Below are positions 24,694-34,140 of a stretch of DNA of 64,000 bases, in pieces. The stretch comes from Endobugula sp047636495 (GTDB lineage Bacteria; Pseudomonadota; Gammaproteobacteria; Pseudomonadales; Cellvibrionaceae): assembly GCA_047636495.1 (NCBI GenBank), contig JBLILH010000015.1, positions 7,944 through 71,943 of the forward strand. Direction: 5' to 3'. Numbering within the stretch: position 1 is the first letter of the stretch; every line of letters starts with the position of its first letter. The translations under genes were made by a program, and so were the position numbers. The notes under the pieces are model-generated. The model saw only the letters and a list, made by a program, of their open reading frames with translations, ran no database searches and was not told the DNA's origin.

Positions 24694-25278
24694 ATGCCCG
24701 ATTATTTTAAACACGAAAGCGCTATTGTGGACGATGGTGCTCAAATTGGTACTGGCTCTCGTATTTGGCACTTTGTGCATGTTTGTTCGGGAGCTAAGAT
24801 CGGCGCTGGGGTTTCACTCGGGCAAAATGTTTTTGTTGGTAATAAAGTGATCATTGGTGATCAATGTAAGATACAAAACAACGTCTCTGTTTATGACAAT
24901 GTAACCTTAGAAGATTATGTGTTTTGTGGACCAAGTATGGTTTTTACAAATGTTTATAACCCTCGCTCAGCAGTTACACGTAAAGATGAGTATAGAAATA
25001 CATTAATAAAACGTGGCTCTACTCTTGGAGCTAACTGTACTATTGTCTGTGGAATTTCAATGGGTGAATATGCATTTATTGGAGCGGGTGCGGTAGTCAA
25101 TAAAGATGTTAAACCCTATGCCTTGATGGTGGGTGTGCCCGCAAAACATATTGGATGGATGAGTGAATACGGTGAAAAAATCCCATTACCTCTGACAGGA
25201 GAAGGCAGTTACACTTGCCCTTATACTGGTAGGGTTTACTGCTTGAAGGATAAAGAACTTTCAAGAGTTGATTTTTGA
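24694..25278 (+). CDS. wbpD: UDP-GlcNAc3NA N-acetyltransferase (WbpD-like)
   Basis: This 194-residue left-handed beta-helix protein is built of hexapeptide repeats (GTGSRIW, GAKIGAGVSLGQNVFVG, IGDQCKIQNNVSVYD). It shows the WbpD features FCGPSMVFTNVYNPRS and SMGEYAFIGAGAVVNKDVKPYALMVGVPAKHIGW. It should acetylate the C3 amine to give UDP-2,3-diacetamido-glucuronic acid. No WbpI-type 2-epimerase is in the window, so the gluco form is the expected product. Confidence 0.92.
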   Translation: MPDYFKHESAIVDDGAQIGTGSRIWHFVHVCSGAKIGAGVSLGQNVFVGNKVIIGDQCKIQNNVSVYDNVTLEDYVFCGPSMVFTNVYNPRSAVTRKDEYRNTLIKRGSTLGANCTIVCGISMGEYAFIGAGAVVNKDVKPYALMVGVPAKHIGWMSEYGEKIPLPLTGEGSYTCPYTGRVYCLKDKELSRVDF

Positions 25279-25330
25279 ACATTTTGTTTATTGAGCTCAA
25301 GTACTGATACGCCAATCGAAAATAATTTTT

Positions 25331-27118
25331 ATGCTTATACTTAAAAAACTTATCGAACTGCTCAACCCGGACGAACGTAAGCGTGCAGGACTATTGATGT
25401 GCATGGTACTGGTTATGGCGTTGCTGGATATGATAGGTGTGGCATCGATTATGCCCTTCATGGCAGTACTGGTGAATCCACAGCTAGTGGAAACAAACTC
25501 CATACTTACCAAAATTTACAATATGTTTGGGTTTACTGACCCGCAAAGGTTTTTTTTCTTCCTTGGGGGGGTTGTTTTTGTTTCCCTAGTGGTATCTCTG
25601 AGTTTTAAAGCCCTAACTACGTATGTACAATTACGTTTTGCTATGGTGCGAGAATACAGCATTGCTCGGAAGTTAGTAGCAGGATACTTGCACCAACCAT
25701 ATACTATGTTTCTCAATAGACATAGTGCGGACCTTGGCAAGAACGTACTCTCCGAAGTCAGCACAGTGATAAGTGGTGCAATGGTTCCAATGATGACACT
25801 GATAGCCCAGGGCGCTGTTACTATAGCACTACTCTCACTCCTACTTCTTATAGATCCTAAACTGGCCTTGATCGTTGGAGCAGTATTAGGTTCTGCCTAT
25901 GGGCTAATCTTTAAAGTAACCAGTAAATTCTTATCTCGTATTGGTAACGAGCGTATCGTGGCTAATCAGAAGCGTTTCACCGCTGTCAGTGAGGCCTTTG
26001 GTGCGGCCAAAGAGATCAAAGTCGGGGGCTTGGAGCAGACGTACATTAATCGTTTCAGCCAATCAGCCGAGACCTATGCCAAACATCAGGCCTCAGCACT
26101 AGTTATTTTACAATTACCTCGTTATGCACTCGAAGCAGTGGCTTTTGGCGGTATGTTGTTGGTGGTTTTGTATTTCATGGCCAGTAGCAGTGGTGGCTTT
26201 GCTACCGCTTTACCTATCATCACACTATATGCTTTTGCTGGCTATCGTCTTATGCCTGCACTACAGATGATCTATAGTTCACTCTCGAGTTTGCGTTATG
26301 CAGCCCCAGCTCTCAATGCTTTGCACGCAGATCTGGTTAATATGGACTCACCTGAAACAAGCAATTCAAACCCAGTGCCTATGAAGCTTGTTGATTCAAT
26401 TGTACTTAAAGATATTACTTTTTTTTATCCCAATACCGAGCAGCCATCATTACAAAATTTAAATTTATTAATTAAGGCACACAATACAATCGGTCTGGTT
26501 GGTTCCACTGGTAGTGGTAAAACAACTACGGTTGATTTGATTCTTGGTTTGCTTGAACCTCTACAAGGAAGTCTATTGGTTGATGGTGTTATAATTAACG
26601 CTATAAATCGACGTCAATGGCAAAAGGCGATTGGTTATGTGCCACAACAAATCTATCTTGCAGATGATACTGTAGCTGCGAATATTGCCTTTGGCATTGA
26701 ACCCAATGAAATAGATTTTAAAGCAGTAGAGCGGGCTGCACATATAGCTAATTTGCATGACTTTGTAGTTGGTGAGCTCCAACTTGGCTATGCAACAACG
26801 GTGGGCGAGCGTGGTGTGAGACTTTCTGGAGGTCAGCGTCAACGTATTGGTATAGCGCGGGCGCTATACCATAATCCTGAAGTGTTAATTCTAGATGAGG
26901 CTACTAGTGCCCTGGATAATTTAACTGAGAAAGCTGTGATGGAAGCAGTGAATAATCTGGGACATGAAATAACCATTATTATAATCGCGCATCGACTAAG
27001 TACTGTAAAGACATGTGACCAGATTTATTTATTGGATAAAGGTAACGTGCTAGCTCATGGTACCTACGATCAATTGGCAAAAGAAAATGAAATATTTCGG
27101 GCTATGGCTGCGAAGTGA
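25331..27118 (+). CDS. ABC exporter, PglK-like lipid-linked oligosaccharide flippase
   Basis: This 595-residue half transporter joins a six-helix membrane domain (about residues 15-320, with VLVMALLDMIGVASIMPFMAVL at the start) to an ATPase domain. The ATPase has Walker A GSTGSGKTTTVDLILG, signature LSGGQRQRIGIARAL, Walker B VLILDEATSALD and the switch histidine in IIAHRLST. The length and start resemble PglK/WlaB, which flips bacillosamine-linked oligosaccharides across the inner membrane. No Wzx flippase is in the window, so this protein may do that job here. The substrate is inferred. Confidence 0.85.
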   Translation: MLILKKLIELLNPDERKRAGLLMCMVLVMALLDMIGVASIMPFMAVLVNPQLVETNSILTKIYNMFGFTDPQRFFFFLGGVVFVSLVVSLSFKALTTYVQLRFAMVREYSIARKLVAGYLHQPYTMFLNRHSADLGKNVLSEVSTVISGAMVPMMTLIAQGAVTIALLSLLLLIDPKLALIVGAVLGSAYGLIFKVTSKFLSRIGNERIVANQKRFTAVSEAFGAAKEIKVGGLEQTYINRFSQSAETYAKHQASALVILQLPRYALEAVAFGGMLLVVLYFMASSSGGFATALPIITLYAFAGYRLMPALQMIYSSLSSLRYAAPALNALHADLVNMDSPETSNSNPVPMKLVDSIVLKDITFFYPNTEQPSLQNLNLLIKAHNTIGLVGSTGSGKTTTVDLILGLLEPLQGSLLVDGVIINAINRRQWQKAIGYVPQQIYLADDTVAANIAFGIEPNEIDFKAVERAAHIANLHDFVVGELQLGYATTVGERGVRLSGGQRQRIGIARALYHNPEVLILDEATSALDNLTEKAVMEAVNNLGHEITIIIIAHRLSTVKTCDQIYLLDKGNVLAHGTYDQLAKENEIFRAMAAK

Positions 27119-27154
27119 TCCTTAAATGTTTAAAATTATGAGTTTAATAATATC

Positions 27155-28159
27155 ATGCTAACCAACTCCTCTATTCTCATCACCGGCGGGACCGGTTCGT
27201 TCGGCCATGCCTTTGTGCCGATGACACTGCAAAAATACAACCCGAAACGCTTGGTGATTTTCTCACGCGATGAAATGAAACAGTGGGAGATGGCAAAGCT
27301 GTTTGCCGACGACCCGCGTGTGCGTTTTTTCATCGGCGATGTACGCGATAAAGACCGACTCTATCGAGCACTGGATGGTGTGGATTATGTGGTGCATGCC
27401 GCTGCCACGAAGATTGTACCGACGGCTGAATATAACCCATTCGAATGCATCAAGACCAATATTAACGGCGCGATGAATTTGATCGATGCCTGTATTGATC
27501 AGGGTGTAAAACGAGTTGTGGCATTGTCTACCGACAAGGCCAGCAGTCCGGTGAATCTGTATGGCGCGACAAAACTAGCAAGCGACAAGCTGTTTGTTGC
27601 TAGTAATTCGTCTTATGCCTACGGGCACGATACTCGTTTTGCGGTTGTGCGATACGGTAATGTCATGGGTTCGCGTGGTTCGGTGATTCCATTTTTCATG
27701 CAGCAGGCTGGGCAGGGCGGCAGCTTACCTATTACCGATACGCGCATGACTCGCTTCATGATGACATTAGAGTTGGGCGTAGAGCTGGTATGGCGCACCT
27801 TCGATGACATGGTTGGTGGTGAGATTTATGTGAAGAAAATTCCCTCGATGAAAGTCACCGACATTGCGTTGGCAGTGGAGCCAAATGCTGAGCAGGCCAT
27901 TGTCGGTATTCGCCCGGGTGAAAAGCTGCACGAAGAAATGATCAGCCCGGAAGACGCCGCACACACCTTTGAGTACACAAGCTATTTCAAGATTCTTCCA
28001 GCCATTCATGACTGGAGCAAAGACAACGCGCGTATTAATGGCGGCACACCGGTAGCAGAGGGGTTTTCCTACACCTCCAACAACAACACCGAATGGATGA
28101 CGACGGAAACGCTGCGGGCTTGGATAGAAGCTAACCGGCAAAAGATTGGTGCGATTTAA
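27155..28159 (+). CDS. pseB: UDP-GlcNAc 4,6-dehydratase (inverting)
   Basis: PseB carries out the first step of pseudaminic acid synthesis, C6 dehydration and C5 inversion of UDP-GlcNAc. The 334-residue SDR shows ITGGTGSFGHAF, FSRDEMKQWEM, HAAATKIVPTAEYNP, LSTDKASSPVNLYGATK (catalytic TDK and YxxxK) and VVRYGNVMGSRGSVIPFF. All are hallmarks of the soluble PseB/FlaA1 group. Base composition is clearly more G+C-rich than in the preceding transporter, so the pse block may have a different origin. It overlaps or abuts pseC. Confidence 0.96.
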   Translation: MLTNSSILITGGTGSFGHAFVPMTLQKYNPKRLVIFSRDEMKQWEMAKLFADDPRVRFFIGDVRDKDRLYRALDGVDYVVHAAATKIVPTAEYNPFECIKTNINGAMNLIDACIDQGVKRVVALSTDKASSPVNLYGATKLASDKLFVASNSSYAYGHDTRFAVVRYGNVMGSRGSVIPFFMQQAGQGGSLPITDTRMTRFMMTLELGVELVWRTFDDMVGGEIYVKKIPSMKVTDIALAVEPNAEQAIVGIRPGEKLHEEMISPEDAAHTFEYTSYFKILPAIHDWSKDNARINGGTPVAEGFSYTSNNNTEWMTTETLRAWIEANRQKIGAI

Positions 28160-28160
28160 A

Positions 28161-29321
28161 GTGATACCTTATGGCCGCCAAGACATCTCTCAAGTCGATA
28201 TCGACGCTGTTGTTGAAGTGCTGCGTTCCGACTTCCTTACTCAAGGCCCTATGGTGCCGCGTTTTGAAGAGGCAGTAGCCAACTATTGTGGCACACAGCA
28301 TGCGGTTGCCGTGAACAACGCCACTAGTGCCTTGCATGTCGCGTGCCTAGCACTCGATCTTGGCCTGGGCGATTGGCTCTGGACCAGCCCCAATACCTTT
28401 GTGGCCAGCGCCAATTGCGCCCTCTACTGTGGCGCACAAGTTGACTTTGTCGACATAGACCCGCGCACCTATAACATGAGCGTAGACTGCCTGACCGCGA
28501 AGCTAGAGAAGGCTGAAAAAGACGGCCGCCTGCCCAAAATTGTTATCCCGGTGCATTTTGCTGGTCAGTCCTGTGACATGCATGCTATACATGCACTTAG
28601 CCAGCGTTACGGATTTAAAATTATCGAAGATGCTTCGCACGCCATTGGAGCCTCATACCGCAATAGCAAGGTTGGCGCCTGCACCCACAGCCATATAACC
28701 GTATTCAGTTTTCATCCGGTCAAAATCATAACTACCGGCGAAGGTGGCATGGCGATGACAAATGATGAGGTGCTGGCCAACCGCATGCGTCGTTTGCGCA
28801 CCCATGGGATTACTAACGATAAAACACTAATGCAGCCGCGTCCAGACCGTGAAATCTGGAACTACCAGCAAATAGAGCTGGGCTTTAACTATCGCATGAC
28901 CGACATCCAGGCCGCGTTGGGCTTAAGTCAATTCACACGCTTGGATGAGTTTGTGCAACGCAGGCATTCCATAGCCCAGCACTATGACGATGAACTGAAG
29001 ACGCTGCCGCTAATCACGCCCTGGCAGGCGCCAGAAACCTATTCCAGCTACCACCTGTATCCGATACGCATCCACGAAAGTGAGTGCAAAAAAACACATC
29101 GGAATGTTTACGACGCGCTCCGCCAAAACGGCGTGGGGGCAAACCTGCATTACATCCCGGTGCATCGTCAGCCATATTATGAAGGGCTTGGCTTTAAGGT
29201 CGGTGAATTCCCCGAAGCAGAAAAATTCCATCGCGAAACCATTAGTCTGCCGATGTTTCCTGTGCTCAGCGAAAGTAGTTTCATGCTAACCATTGAAGCG
29301 GTTCAAAAGGCTTTCTTTTGA
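28161..29321 (+). CDS. pseC: UDP-4-keto-6-deoxy-AltNAc aminotransferase
   Basis: PseC is a PLP aminotransferase that makes UDP-4-amino-4,6-dideoxy-AltNAc. Motifs include IPYGRQDISQVDIDAVVEVL, NNATSALHVACLAL, EDASHAIGASY, the lysine motif FSFHPVKIITTGEGGM and ELGFNYRMTDIQAALG. GTG 28161, one base after the pseB stop, gives the family start MIPYGRQD. TTG 28146 and GTG 28149 overlap pseB and are alternatives. No strong ribosome binding site is seen, so coupling to pseB is likely. Confidence 0.95.
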   Translation: MIPYGRQDISQVDIDAVVEVLRSDFLTQGPMVPRFEEAVANYCGTQHAVAVNNATSALHVACLALDLGLGDWLWTSPNTFVASANCALYCGAQVDFVDIDPRTYNMSVDCLTAKLEKAEKDGRLPKIVIPVHFAGQSCDMHAIHALSQRYGFKIIEDASHAIGASYRNSKVGACTHSHITVFSFHPVKIITTGEGGMAMTNDEVLANRMRRLRTHGITNDKTLMQPRPDREIWNYQQIELGFNYRMTDIQAALGLSQFTRLDEFVQRRHSIAQHYDDELKTLPLITPWQAPETYSSYHLYPIRIHESECKKTHRNVYDALRQNGVGANLHYIPVHRQPYYEGLGFKVGEFPEAEKFHRETISLPMFPVLSESSFMLTIEAVQKAFF

Positions 29322-29326
29322 AGAGT

Positions 29327-30943
29327 ATGGTTGTTATCCAGGCTCGGACCACTTCTAGCCGACTACCAGCGAAAGTACTTCTTCCTGTCGCCGGTTATCC
29401 TTTAGTTATTTTAGCTGCAAAACGCGCTGCAAATACAGGAAGGGATGTAATTGTTGCGACGTCCGATGAGCAGTCTGACGACTACCTAGCTGAGGTCTTG
29501 AGATCCTGTGGTATTAAGTGTTTTAGAGGTAGCCTTGAAAATGTGTTGTTGAGGTTTGTTCAAGCTCTTAAAGGTCTAAGTGATGAAACCATTGTTTTTC
29601 GTCTTACAGCGGATAATATTTTGCCTGATGGCTGCCTGATTGACGAAGTTGAGAGTGATTTCATTTCAAGAGGTGTTGAGTATCTTGTATGTAATGGCAT
29701 CAATAGTGGCTTACCTTATGGCTTGAGTGTTGAGGTAACGCGTCTCAAGCATCTTCGTGATGCCTTGGACGACGACCCGATTGAGAATGATAAGGAGCAT
29801 GTAACTACTGCTGTGATACGTGAATTTGGGTTGACGTATTTTGATAAATACCTAGACCATTCGATGGGTAACTTTCGTTGCACAGTTGATTGTTTGGATG
29901 ACTACTTGCTGATCGCTGATATTTTTAGATCGGTTAAGGACCCTGTAGCGGAAAATTTCTTGAGTTTGATCGAAAGGCTTAAGAAAAGTCATAACCAGCC
30001 GATTTTGGCTAAACCGGCGAATAAGCTTGTTTTTGGTGCAGTGCAATTGGGCTTGGATTATGGAATCACTAATACACAGGGGATACCGAGTTCGGCGCTT
30101 ACAGAGAAATTGCTCAAGACAGCTATCGTTAATGGCGTAGAACGTATTGATACGGCGAACGCATACGGCTCCAGTGAAATTGCTATTGGGAAGGCGCTCG
30201 GACTCGATTGGAAAAGTCGAGTATCAGTAATTACCAAGCTCGCTCCGTTAAATGAAATGCCAGATAATTTGCTCCCCGAGGCTTGTGCGGCATTTGTAGA
30301 TGCAAGTATTTATCGCTCAATGGCGAGGCTCGGTATTAGTCGAATAGATACTTTGTTACTGCACAGGGCAAGTCATTTAACTGATTACCATGGATGTGTT
30401 TGGAATCGTCTACTTTTTCATAAAAAAACAGGTGCAGTCGGTGCTCTTGGTGTCTCTGTGCAAAGTCCTGAAGAGTTGCTCCTGTCTTTGGACTTCACAG
30501 AGATTGATCATATTCAGATGCCCTACAACATTTTTGATTGGCGTTGGGATGGCCTTATTGAGCGCATCTATAAGGTAAAAGCAGAGCGTAAATTGATTGT
30601 ACATCTGCGTAGTATCTATCTTCAGGGGTTGCTGCCTGTTAGAGATGAATCGCTCTGGAATAAAGCAAACGTTAGAAATACAAGCGAGATATTTAATTGG
30701 TTAGATAGAACAGTATCTGGCCTTGCTAGAAGTTCAGTAGAAGACTTGTGCGTTGCTTATGTGAATGGGCTTGATTGGGTTGATGGCATTGTTATCGGAA
30801 TGGAGACTGTTGAGCAACTCGTTGAAAATCTTAAATTGGTTGATAAACCTCCGCTAAATGCGAGCGGGCGAGAAAAATTAGTCAACTCTCGACCTATGTT
30901 ACCCGAAAACGCATTGAATCCATCTTTGTGGAAGCAAACTTAA
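29327..30943 (+). CDS. SpsF/PseF-type cytidylyltransferase fused to aldo/keto reductase
   Basis: Residues 1-230 form an SpsF/NeuA-superfamily nucleotidyltransferase (MVVIQARTTSSRLPAKVLLPVAG, VATSDEQSDDYLAEVL, RLTADNILPDGCLID). This is likely the CMP-pseudaminic acid synthetase. From about residue 240 an aldo/keto reductase domain follows (LVFGAVQLGLDYGITN, RIDTANAYGSSEIAIGKAL, ITKLAPL, DTLLLHR, GALGVSVQSPEELL). The two domains share one frame without a break. ATG 29327 is preferred over TTG 29318, which overlaps the pseC stop. The reductase substrate is unknown. G+C content drops here compared with pseB/pseC. Confidence 0.85.
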   Translation: MVVIQARTTSSRLPAKVLLPVAGYPLVILAAKRAANTGRDVIVATSDEQSDDYLAEVLRSCGIKCFRGSLENVLLRFVQALKGLSDETIVFRLTADNILPDGCLIDEVESDFISRGVEYLVCNGINSGLPYGLSVEVTRLKHLRDALDDDPIENDKEHVTTAVIREFGLTYFDKYLDHSMGNFRCTVDCLDDYLLIADIFRSVKDPVAENFLSLIERLKKSHNQPILAKPANKLVFGAVQLGLDYGITNTQGIPSSALTEKLLKTAIVNGVERIDTANAYGSSEIAIGKALGLDWKSRVSVITKLAPLNEMPDNLLPEACAAFVDASIYRSMARLGISRIDTLLLHRASHLTDYHGCVWNRLLFHKKTGAVGALGVSVQSPEELLLSLDFTEIDHIQMPYNIFDWRWDGLIERIYKVKAERKLIVHLRSIYLQGLLPVRDESLWNKANVRNTSEIFNWLDRTVSGLARSSVEDLCVAYVNGLDWVDGIVIGMETVEQLVENLKLVDKPPLNASGREKLVNSRPMLPENALNPSLWKQT

Positions 30944-30944
30944 A

Positions 30945-31742
30945 ATGCATACCTCAAATCTATTTTCGCTTTCAGGAAAGAATGTTTTACTAACTGGGGC
31001 CACCGGTTATCTTGGAAGCTCGATTGCTTGGGCTCTGGCTAAAGCTGGGGCGAGGGTTTTAGTTAACTCACGTTCTTTTGAAAAATGTGAGGCGCTAACT
31101 GCGGCGATTCAAAGCGCCGATTTTTTTGCAGAGAACGCTTGGTTTGATGCGACTGATCAATCTGCGATCGATTCGTTTTTTCTAGAGAGAAAGGATTTGC
31201 CCCTACATTGTTTGATAAATAATGCTTATTCTGGCTCGGGAGGAACGATTGAGTCTTCATTTTCTGAAGCCTACGAAAAAAGTTATGACATTGGTCTAAT
31301 CAGTGCGCATCGTCTTCTAGTGGCTGCTCTTCCTGGATTGAGACAATCTAAATTTGAAACAGGCGATGCAAGTGCAATCAATATCGCATCAATGTACGGG
31401 GTCGTGAGCCCTGACTTGCGAGTCTATGATAGCGCTGAGGGATCAAACCCACCATTTTATGGTGCAACAAAAGCTGCGCTGATTCAATGGACTCGCTATG
31501 CAGCGTGCGAGTTTGGTCATGAAGGTATCCGAGTGAATGCCATCTCTCCTGGCGCTTTTCCTTCCTTGTCTGTCCAAAAAGATAACCCTGAATTCATAAA
31601 TCGTCTTGAGCAAAAAGTACCAATGGGAAGAATCGGCCGTGCTGACGAAGTCTGCGGACCAATTATTTTTTTGGCTTCTAGCGCTTCGAGTTATGTGAAT
31701 GGTGCAAATCTTTGTCTAGATGGTGGTTGGACGGTTTGGTAA
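30945..31742 (+). CDS. Short-chain dehydrogenase/reductase
   Basis: This classical SDR of 265 residues has the cofactor motif LLTGATGYLGSSIAWALAKAG, NNAYSG in place of NNAG, the catalytic serine in INIASMYG, YGATKAA as the YxxxK motif, and the C-terminal FLASSASSYVNGANLCLDGG. It resembles SDRs found in nonulosonic acid loci (PtmA-like). It may modify a sugar precursor together with the aldo/keto reductase domain encoded just before. Its end overlaps the likely pseG start by 7 bases. Confidence 0.8.
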   Translation: MHTSNLFSLSGKNVLLTGATGYLGSSIAWALAKAGARVLVNSRSFEKCEALTAAIQSADFFAENAWFDATDQSAIDSFFLERKDLPLHCLINNAYSGSGGTIESSFSEAYEKSYDIGLISAHRLLVAALPGLRQSKFETGDASAINIASMYGVVSPDLRVYDSAEGSNPPFYGATKAALIQWTRYAACEFGHEGIRVNAISPGAFPSLSVQKDNPEFINRLEQKVPMGRIGRADEVCGPIIFLASSASSYVNGANLCLDGGWTVW

Positions 31743-32842
31743 ACAAGGTTGATGAAGTTGCCTTCCGCACTGATGCATCCCTGCAAATTGGCACGGGCCA
31801 TGTTATACGATGCCTTACGCTGGCAGATAGCTTGCGCGAGCATGGAGCAGAATGCCGGTTTATCTGCCGTGCACATGAGGGAAACTTGATCGACTTAATT
31901 GCCAAACGAGGGTATTTGGTTGATGTATTACCCAAGGCCAGTGGCGAGATGCCAACCACTCAGGCAGATCTTGCTCACAGTAATTGGCTGGGGGGCGATT
32001 GGGCAACGGATGTGCATCAAACACAGTTTGCGCTCGGTAAAGCGAAGATGGACTGGCTCATTGTTGATCATTATGCGTTGGATCATCGCTGGGAATTAGC
32101 CATGCGGCAAGCGTGCAAGAAAATTATGGTAATTGATGACTTAGCGGATCGGCGGCACGACTGCGATCTGTTGCTTGATCAAAACTATGGTAGTTCTATC
32201 TCGCGTTACGCAGATTTAACACCAACTGAATGCAGTCAACTCCATGGCCCCGACTTTGCTTTGCTCAAACCAGTGTATGCGCAACGTCGGGTGGAGTTGG
32301 ATGTACGAAGTGGTACGATTAAGCGTGCATTGATTTATTTCGGTGGTGGCGCTGACTCAGAAGATTTGACTGGTACGGCATTGCAAGCATTTGCAATCCC
32401 AAAGCTGTTAAAGATCGACCTGGATATCGTTGTGGGTACAGCATATGCACACAGAATGAAACTGGAGGAAGCAGCGGCAGACCGTGGTCGTGTGCGCATC
32501 CATTCACAGCTTTCTGATCTGTCTGATCTGATGGTACAAGCTGACTTTGCCATCGGAGCAGGCGGCGCGACCACATGGGAACGCTGTTGTTTAGGATTGC
32601 CAAGCATTGTGATCAGTATTGCTGATAACCAGCGCCCAGCATGCGAGGCATTGGCCGCTGCAGGGTTGATTGAGTATGTTGGTGAGTCCAGAGCTGTCTC
32701 AGTTGAACAGTTACAGGCAAGCTTGCAGGTATTAATCAGCCAACCAGAAGAACTTCACCGATTAAGCAGCAGCGGAATGACTTTGGTGGATGGCGCAGGT
32801 ACGGACAGGGTGGTCCAAATAGTAAGCCGTGTGGCGGCATAA
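31736..32842 (+). CDS. pseG: UDP-2,4-diacetamido-2,4,6-trideoxy-altropyranose hydrolase
   Basis: PseG releases UDP to give 6-deoxy-AltdiNAc, the substrate of PseI. The GT28-like protein has FRTDASLQIGTGHVIRCLTLAD at its N-terminus with the catalytic histidine. Later motifs are VDHYALDHRWE, VIDDLADRRHDCDLLLDQN, LIYFGGGADSEDLT and AGGATTWERCCLGLPSI. TTG 31736 is the most likely start; the frame is open upstream within the SDR gene. The sequence is relatively G+C-rich, like pseB/C. Confidence 0.93.
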   Translation: MVNKVDEVAFRTDASLQIGTGHVIRCLTLADSLREHGAECRFICRAHEGNLIDLIAKRGYLVDVLPKASGEMPTTQADLAHSNWLGGDWATDVHQTQFALGKAKMDWLIVDHYALDHRWELAMRQACKKIMVIDDLADRRHDCDLLLDQNYGSSISRYADLTPTECSQLHGPDFALLKPVYAQRRVELDVRSGTIKRALIYFGGGADSEDLTGTALQAFAIPKLLKIDLDIVVGTAYAHRMKLEEAAADRGRVRIHSQLSDLSDLMVQADFAIGAGGATTWERCCLGLPSIVISIADNQRPACEALAAAGLIEYVGESRAVSVEQLQASLQVLISQPEELHRLSSSGMTLVDGAGTDRVVQIVSRVAA

Positions 32843-32872
32843 ATGAAACAGTGGCGATAAAGGGTATTGAAG

Positions 32873-33442
32873 TTGTTACGACCTCTGGAAGAATCTGATC
32901 TGGAACTGATACTGCATTGGCGTAACGCACCAGCGGTGCGGCAGGCTATGTACAGCCAGCATAAGATCAGCATGGTAGAGCATCAAGCCTGGTATCAGCG
33001 CAAGAAGGTGGATGCTAGCGCGCAGTGGTTTTTGTATTTAGATCAATCTGATGTGCCGAGAGGTGTGGTGTATTTTACAGCAATAGACGCTCAACAACGT
33101 AGTGCATTTTGGGGTTTTTATGCCAGCCCAGAAGCGGCACTAGGTACCGGGGTGCGCATGTCACTTGATGCTTTGAATTTGGCATTTGGCGAACTGTGTT
33201 TATCGAAGTTGAGCGCTGAAGCCCTAACTACCAATTCGCGCTCACTTAAGATGCACAAAAAAGTTGGATTCACAGAAGAAGGCTGCTTTCGTGAACAGTT
33301 TTTTGATGGGGAAAAACGAGTTAATGTTATTCGTTTGGGAATGCTTGCAGGTGAGTGGCTATCCAAACGTGAGGTCTTGCAAGGGCGAGTGGCCGAACTA
33401 GACGCACGCCGGGGTATTTTGCATGGTGATAGATTGAAATGA
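32873..33442 (+). CDS. pseH: GNAT N-acetyltransferase PseH
   Basis: PseH acetylates UDP-4-amino-4,6-dideoxy-AltNAc at N4. The GNAT fold is recognised from LRPLEESDLELILHWRNAPAVRQAMYSQ and from ISMVEHQAWYQRKK. GVRMSLDALNLAFGELCLSKLSAEALTTNSRSLKMHKKVGF (acetyl-CoA site and the RSLKMHxKxGF segment) completes it. TTG 32873 is favoured because AGGG lies at proper distance; TTG 32867 would be too close. A C-terminal extension of about 20 residues (VLQGRVAELDARRG) is present. It overlaps the next gene by 4 bases. Confidence 0.9.
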   Translation: MLRPLEESDLELILHWRNAPAVRQAMYSQHKISMVEHQAWYQRKKVDASAQWFLYLDQSDVPRGVVYFTAIDAQQRSAFWGFYASPEAALGTGVRMSLDALNLAFGELCLSKLSAEALTTNSRSLKMHKKVGFTEEGCFREQFFDGEKRVNVIRLGMLAGEWLSKREVLQGRVAELDARRGILHGDRLK

Positions 33443-34140
33443 ATTATGTTCTCGTGACCTCTCGCTCATGGAACGAAGTGTTAGCCAAACGCCTCACAGA
33501 AATGACCGGGGATACATTTCATCTGATTACTAATAAGGATGATTTAACTCTTGATAATTTAAATGAGATCAGGCCTTGTTACGTATTTTTCCCACACTGG
33601 TCACACATTATCCCAGAAGAAATCCACGCCGCTTATGAGTGTGTCATTTTTCATATGACAGACTTGCCATACGGTCGTGGTGGTAGTCCGTTGCAAAATT
33701 TAATTTTGCGTGGTCATAAAAACACCCAGGTGAGCGCGTTACGCTGTATTTCAGAACTTGATGCTGGCCCGATCTACATGAAGCGGTCGCTCAGTCTTTC
33801 TGGTTCAGCCGCTGAGATTTTTTTACACGCGAGTGATGTGATCGAGAGGATGATTTTCGAAATAGTCCACACTAAACCTAGACCAGAACCTCAACAAGGT
33901 ACGCCTTTTACTTTTCGTCGCCGCACACCCGACGAGAGCAGTCTAGACGAGGCCGATATTACAAACCTCAATGACTTCTTCGACTTTATTCGCATGCTAG
34001 ACGCTGAAGGTTATCCAAAGGCGTTCTTGGCTTTACATGGACATCGGCTTGAGCTATCTGATGTTAGGTATGAACAGGAACAGCTTGTCGGTTCTTTTAT
34101 GATTCGACGAACTGGGCCAGATTTAGAGGGTAAGACATGA
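33439..34140 (+). CDS. Formyltransferase-like protein of the pse module
   Basis: This 233-residue protein resembles the N-terminal catalytic domain of methionyl-tRNA formyltransferase. VFFPHWSHIIPEEI and CVIFHMTDLPYGRGGSPLQNLI correspond to the N-x-H-(x)-PxYRG core, and ISELDAGPIYMKRSLSLSG corresponds to the conserved D-x-G segment. The classic asparagine is replaced (FHM). In a pseudaminic cluster it most likely N-formylates an amino group of the sugar, but the donor and position are not shown. It overlaps both neighbours by 4 bases, so it belongs to the same operon. Confidence 0.75.
   Translation: MNYVLVTSRSWNEVLAKRLTEMTGDTFHLITNKDDLTLDNLNEIRPCYVFFPHWSHIIPEEIHAAYECVIFHMTDLPYGRGGSPLQNLILRGHKNTQVSALRCISELDAGPIYMKRSLSLSGSAAEIFLHASDVIERMIFEIVHTKPRPEPQQGTPFTFRRRTPDESSLDEADITNLNDFFDFIRMLDAEGYPKAFLALHGHRLELSDVRYEQEQLVGSFMIRRTGPDLEGKT

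Noticed and set aside
28131..29231. Minus-strand frames over pseB/pseC
   Set aside because: They are antisense shadows of G+C-rich genes with clear + strand families.
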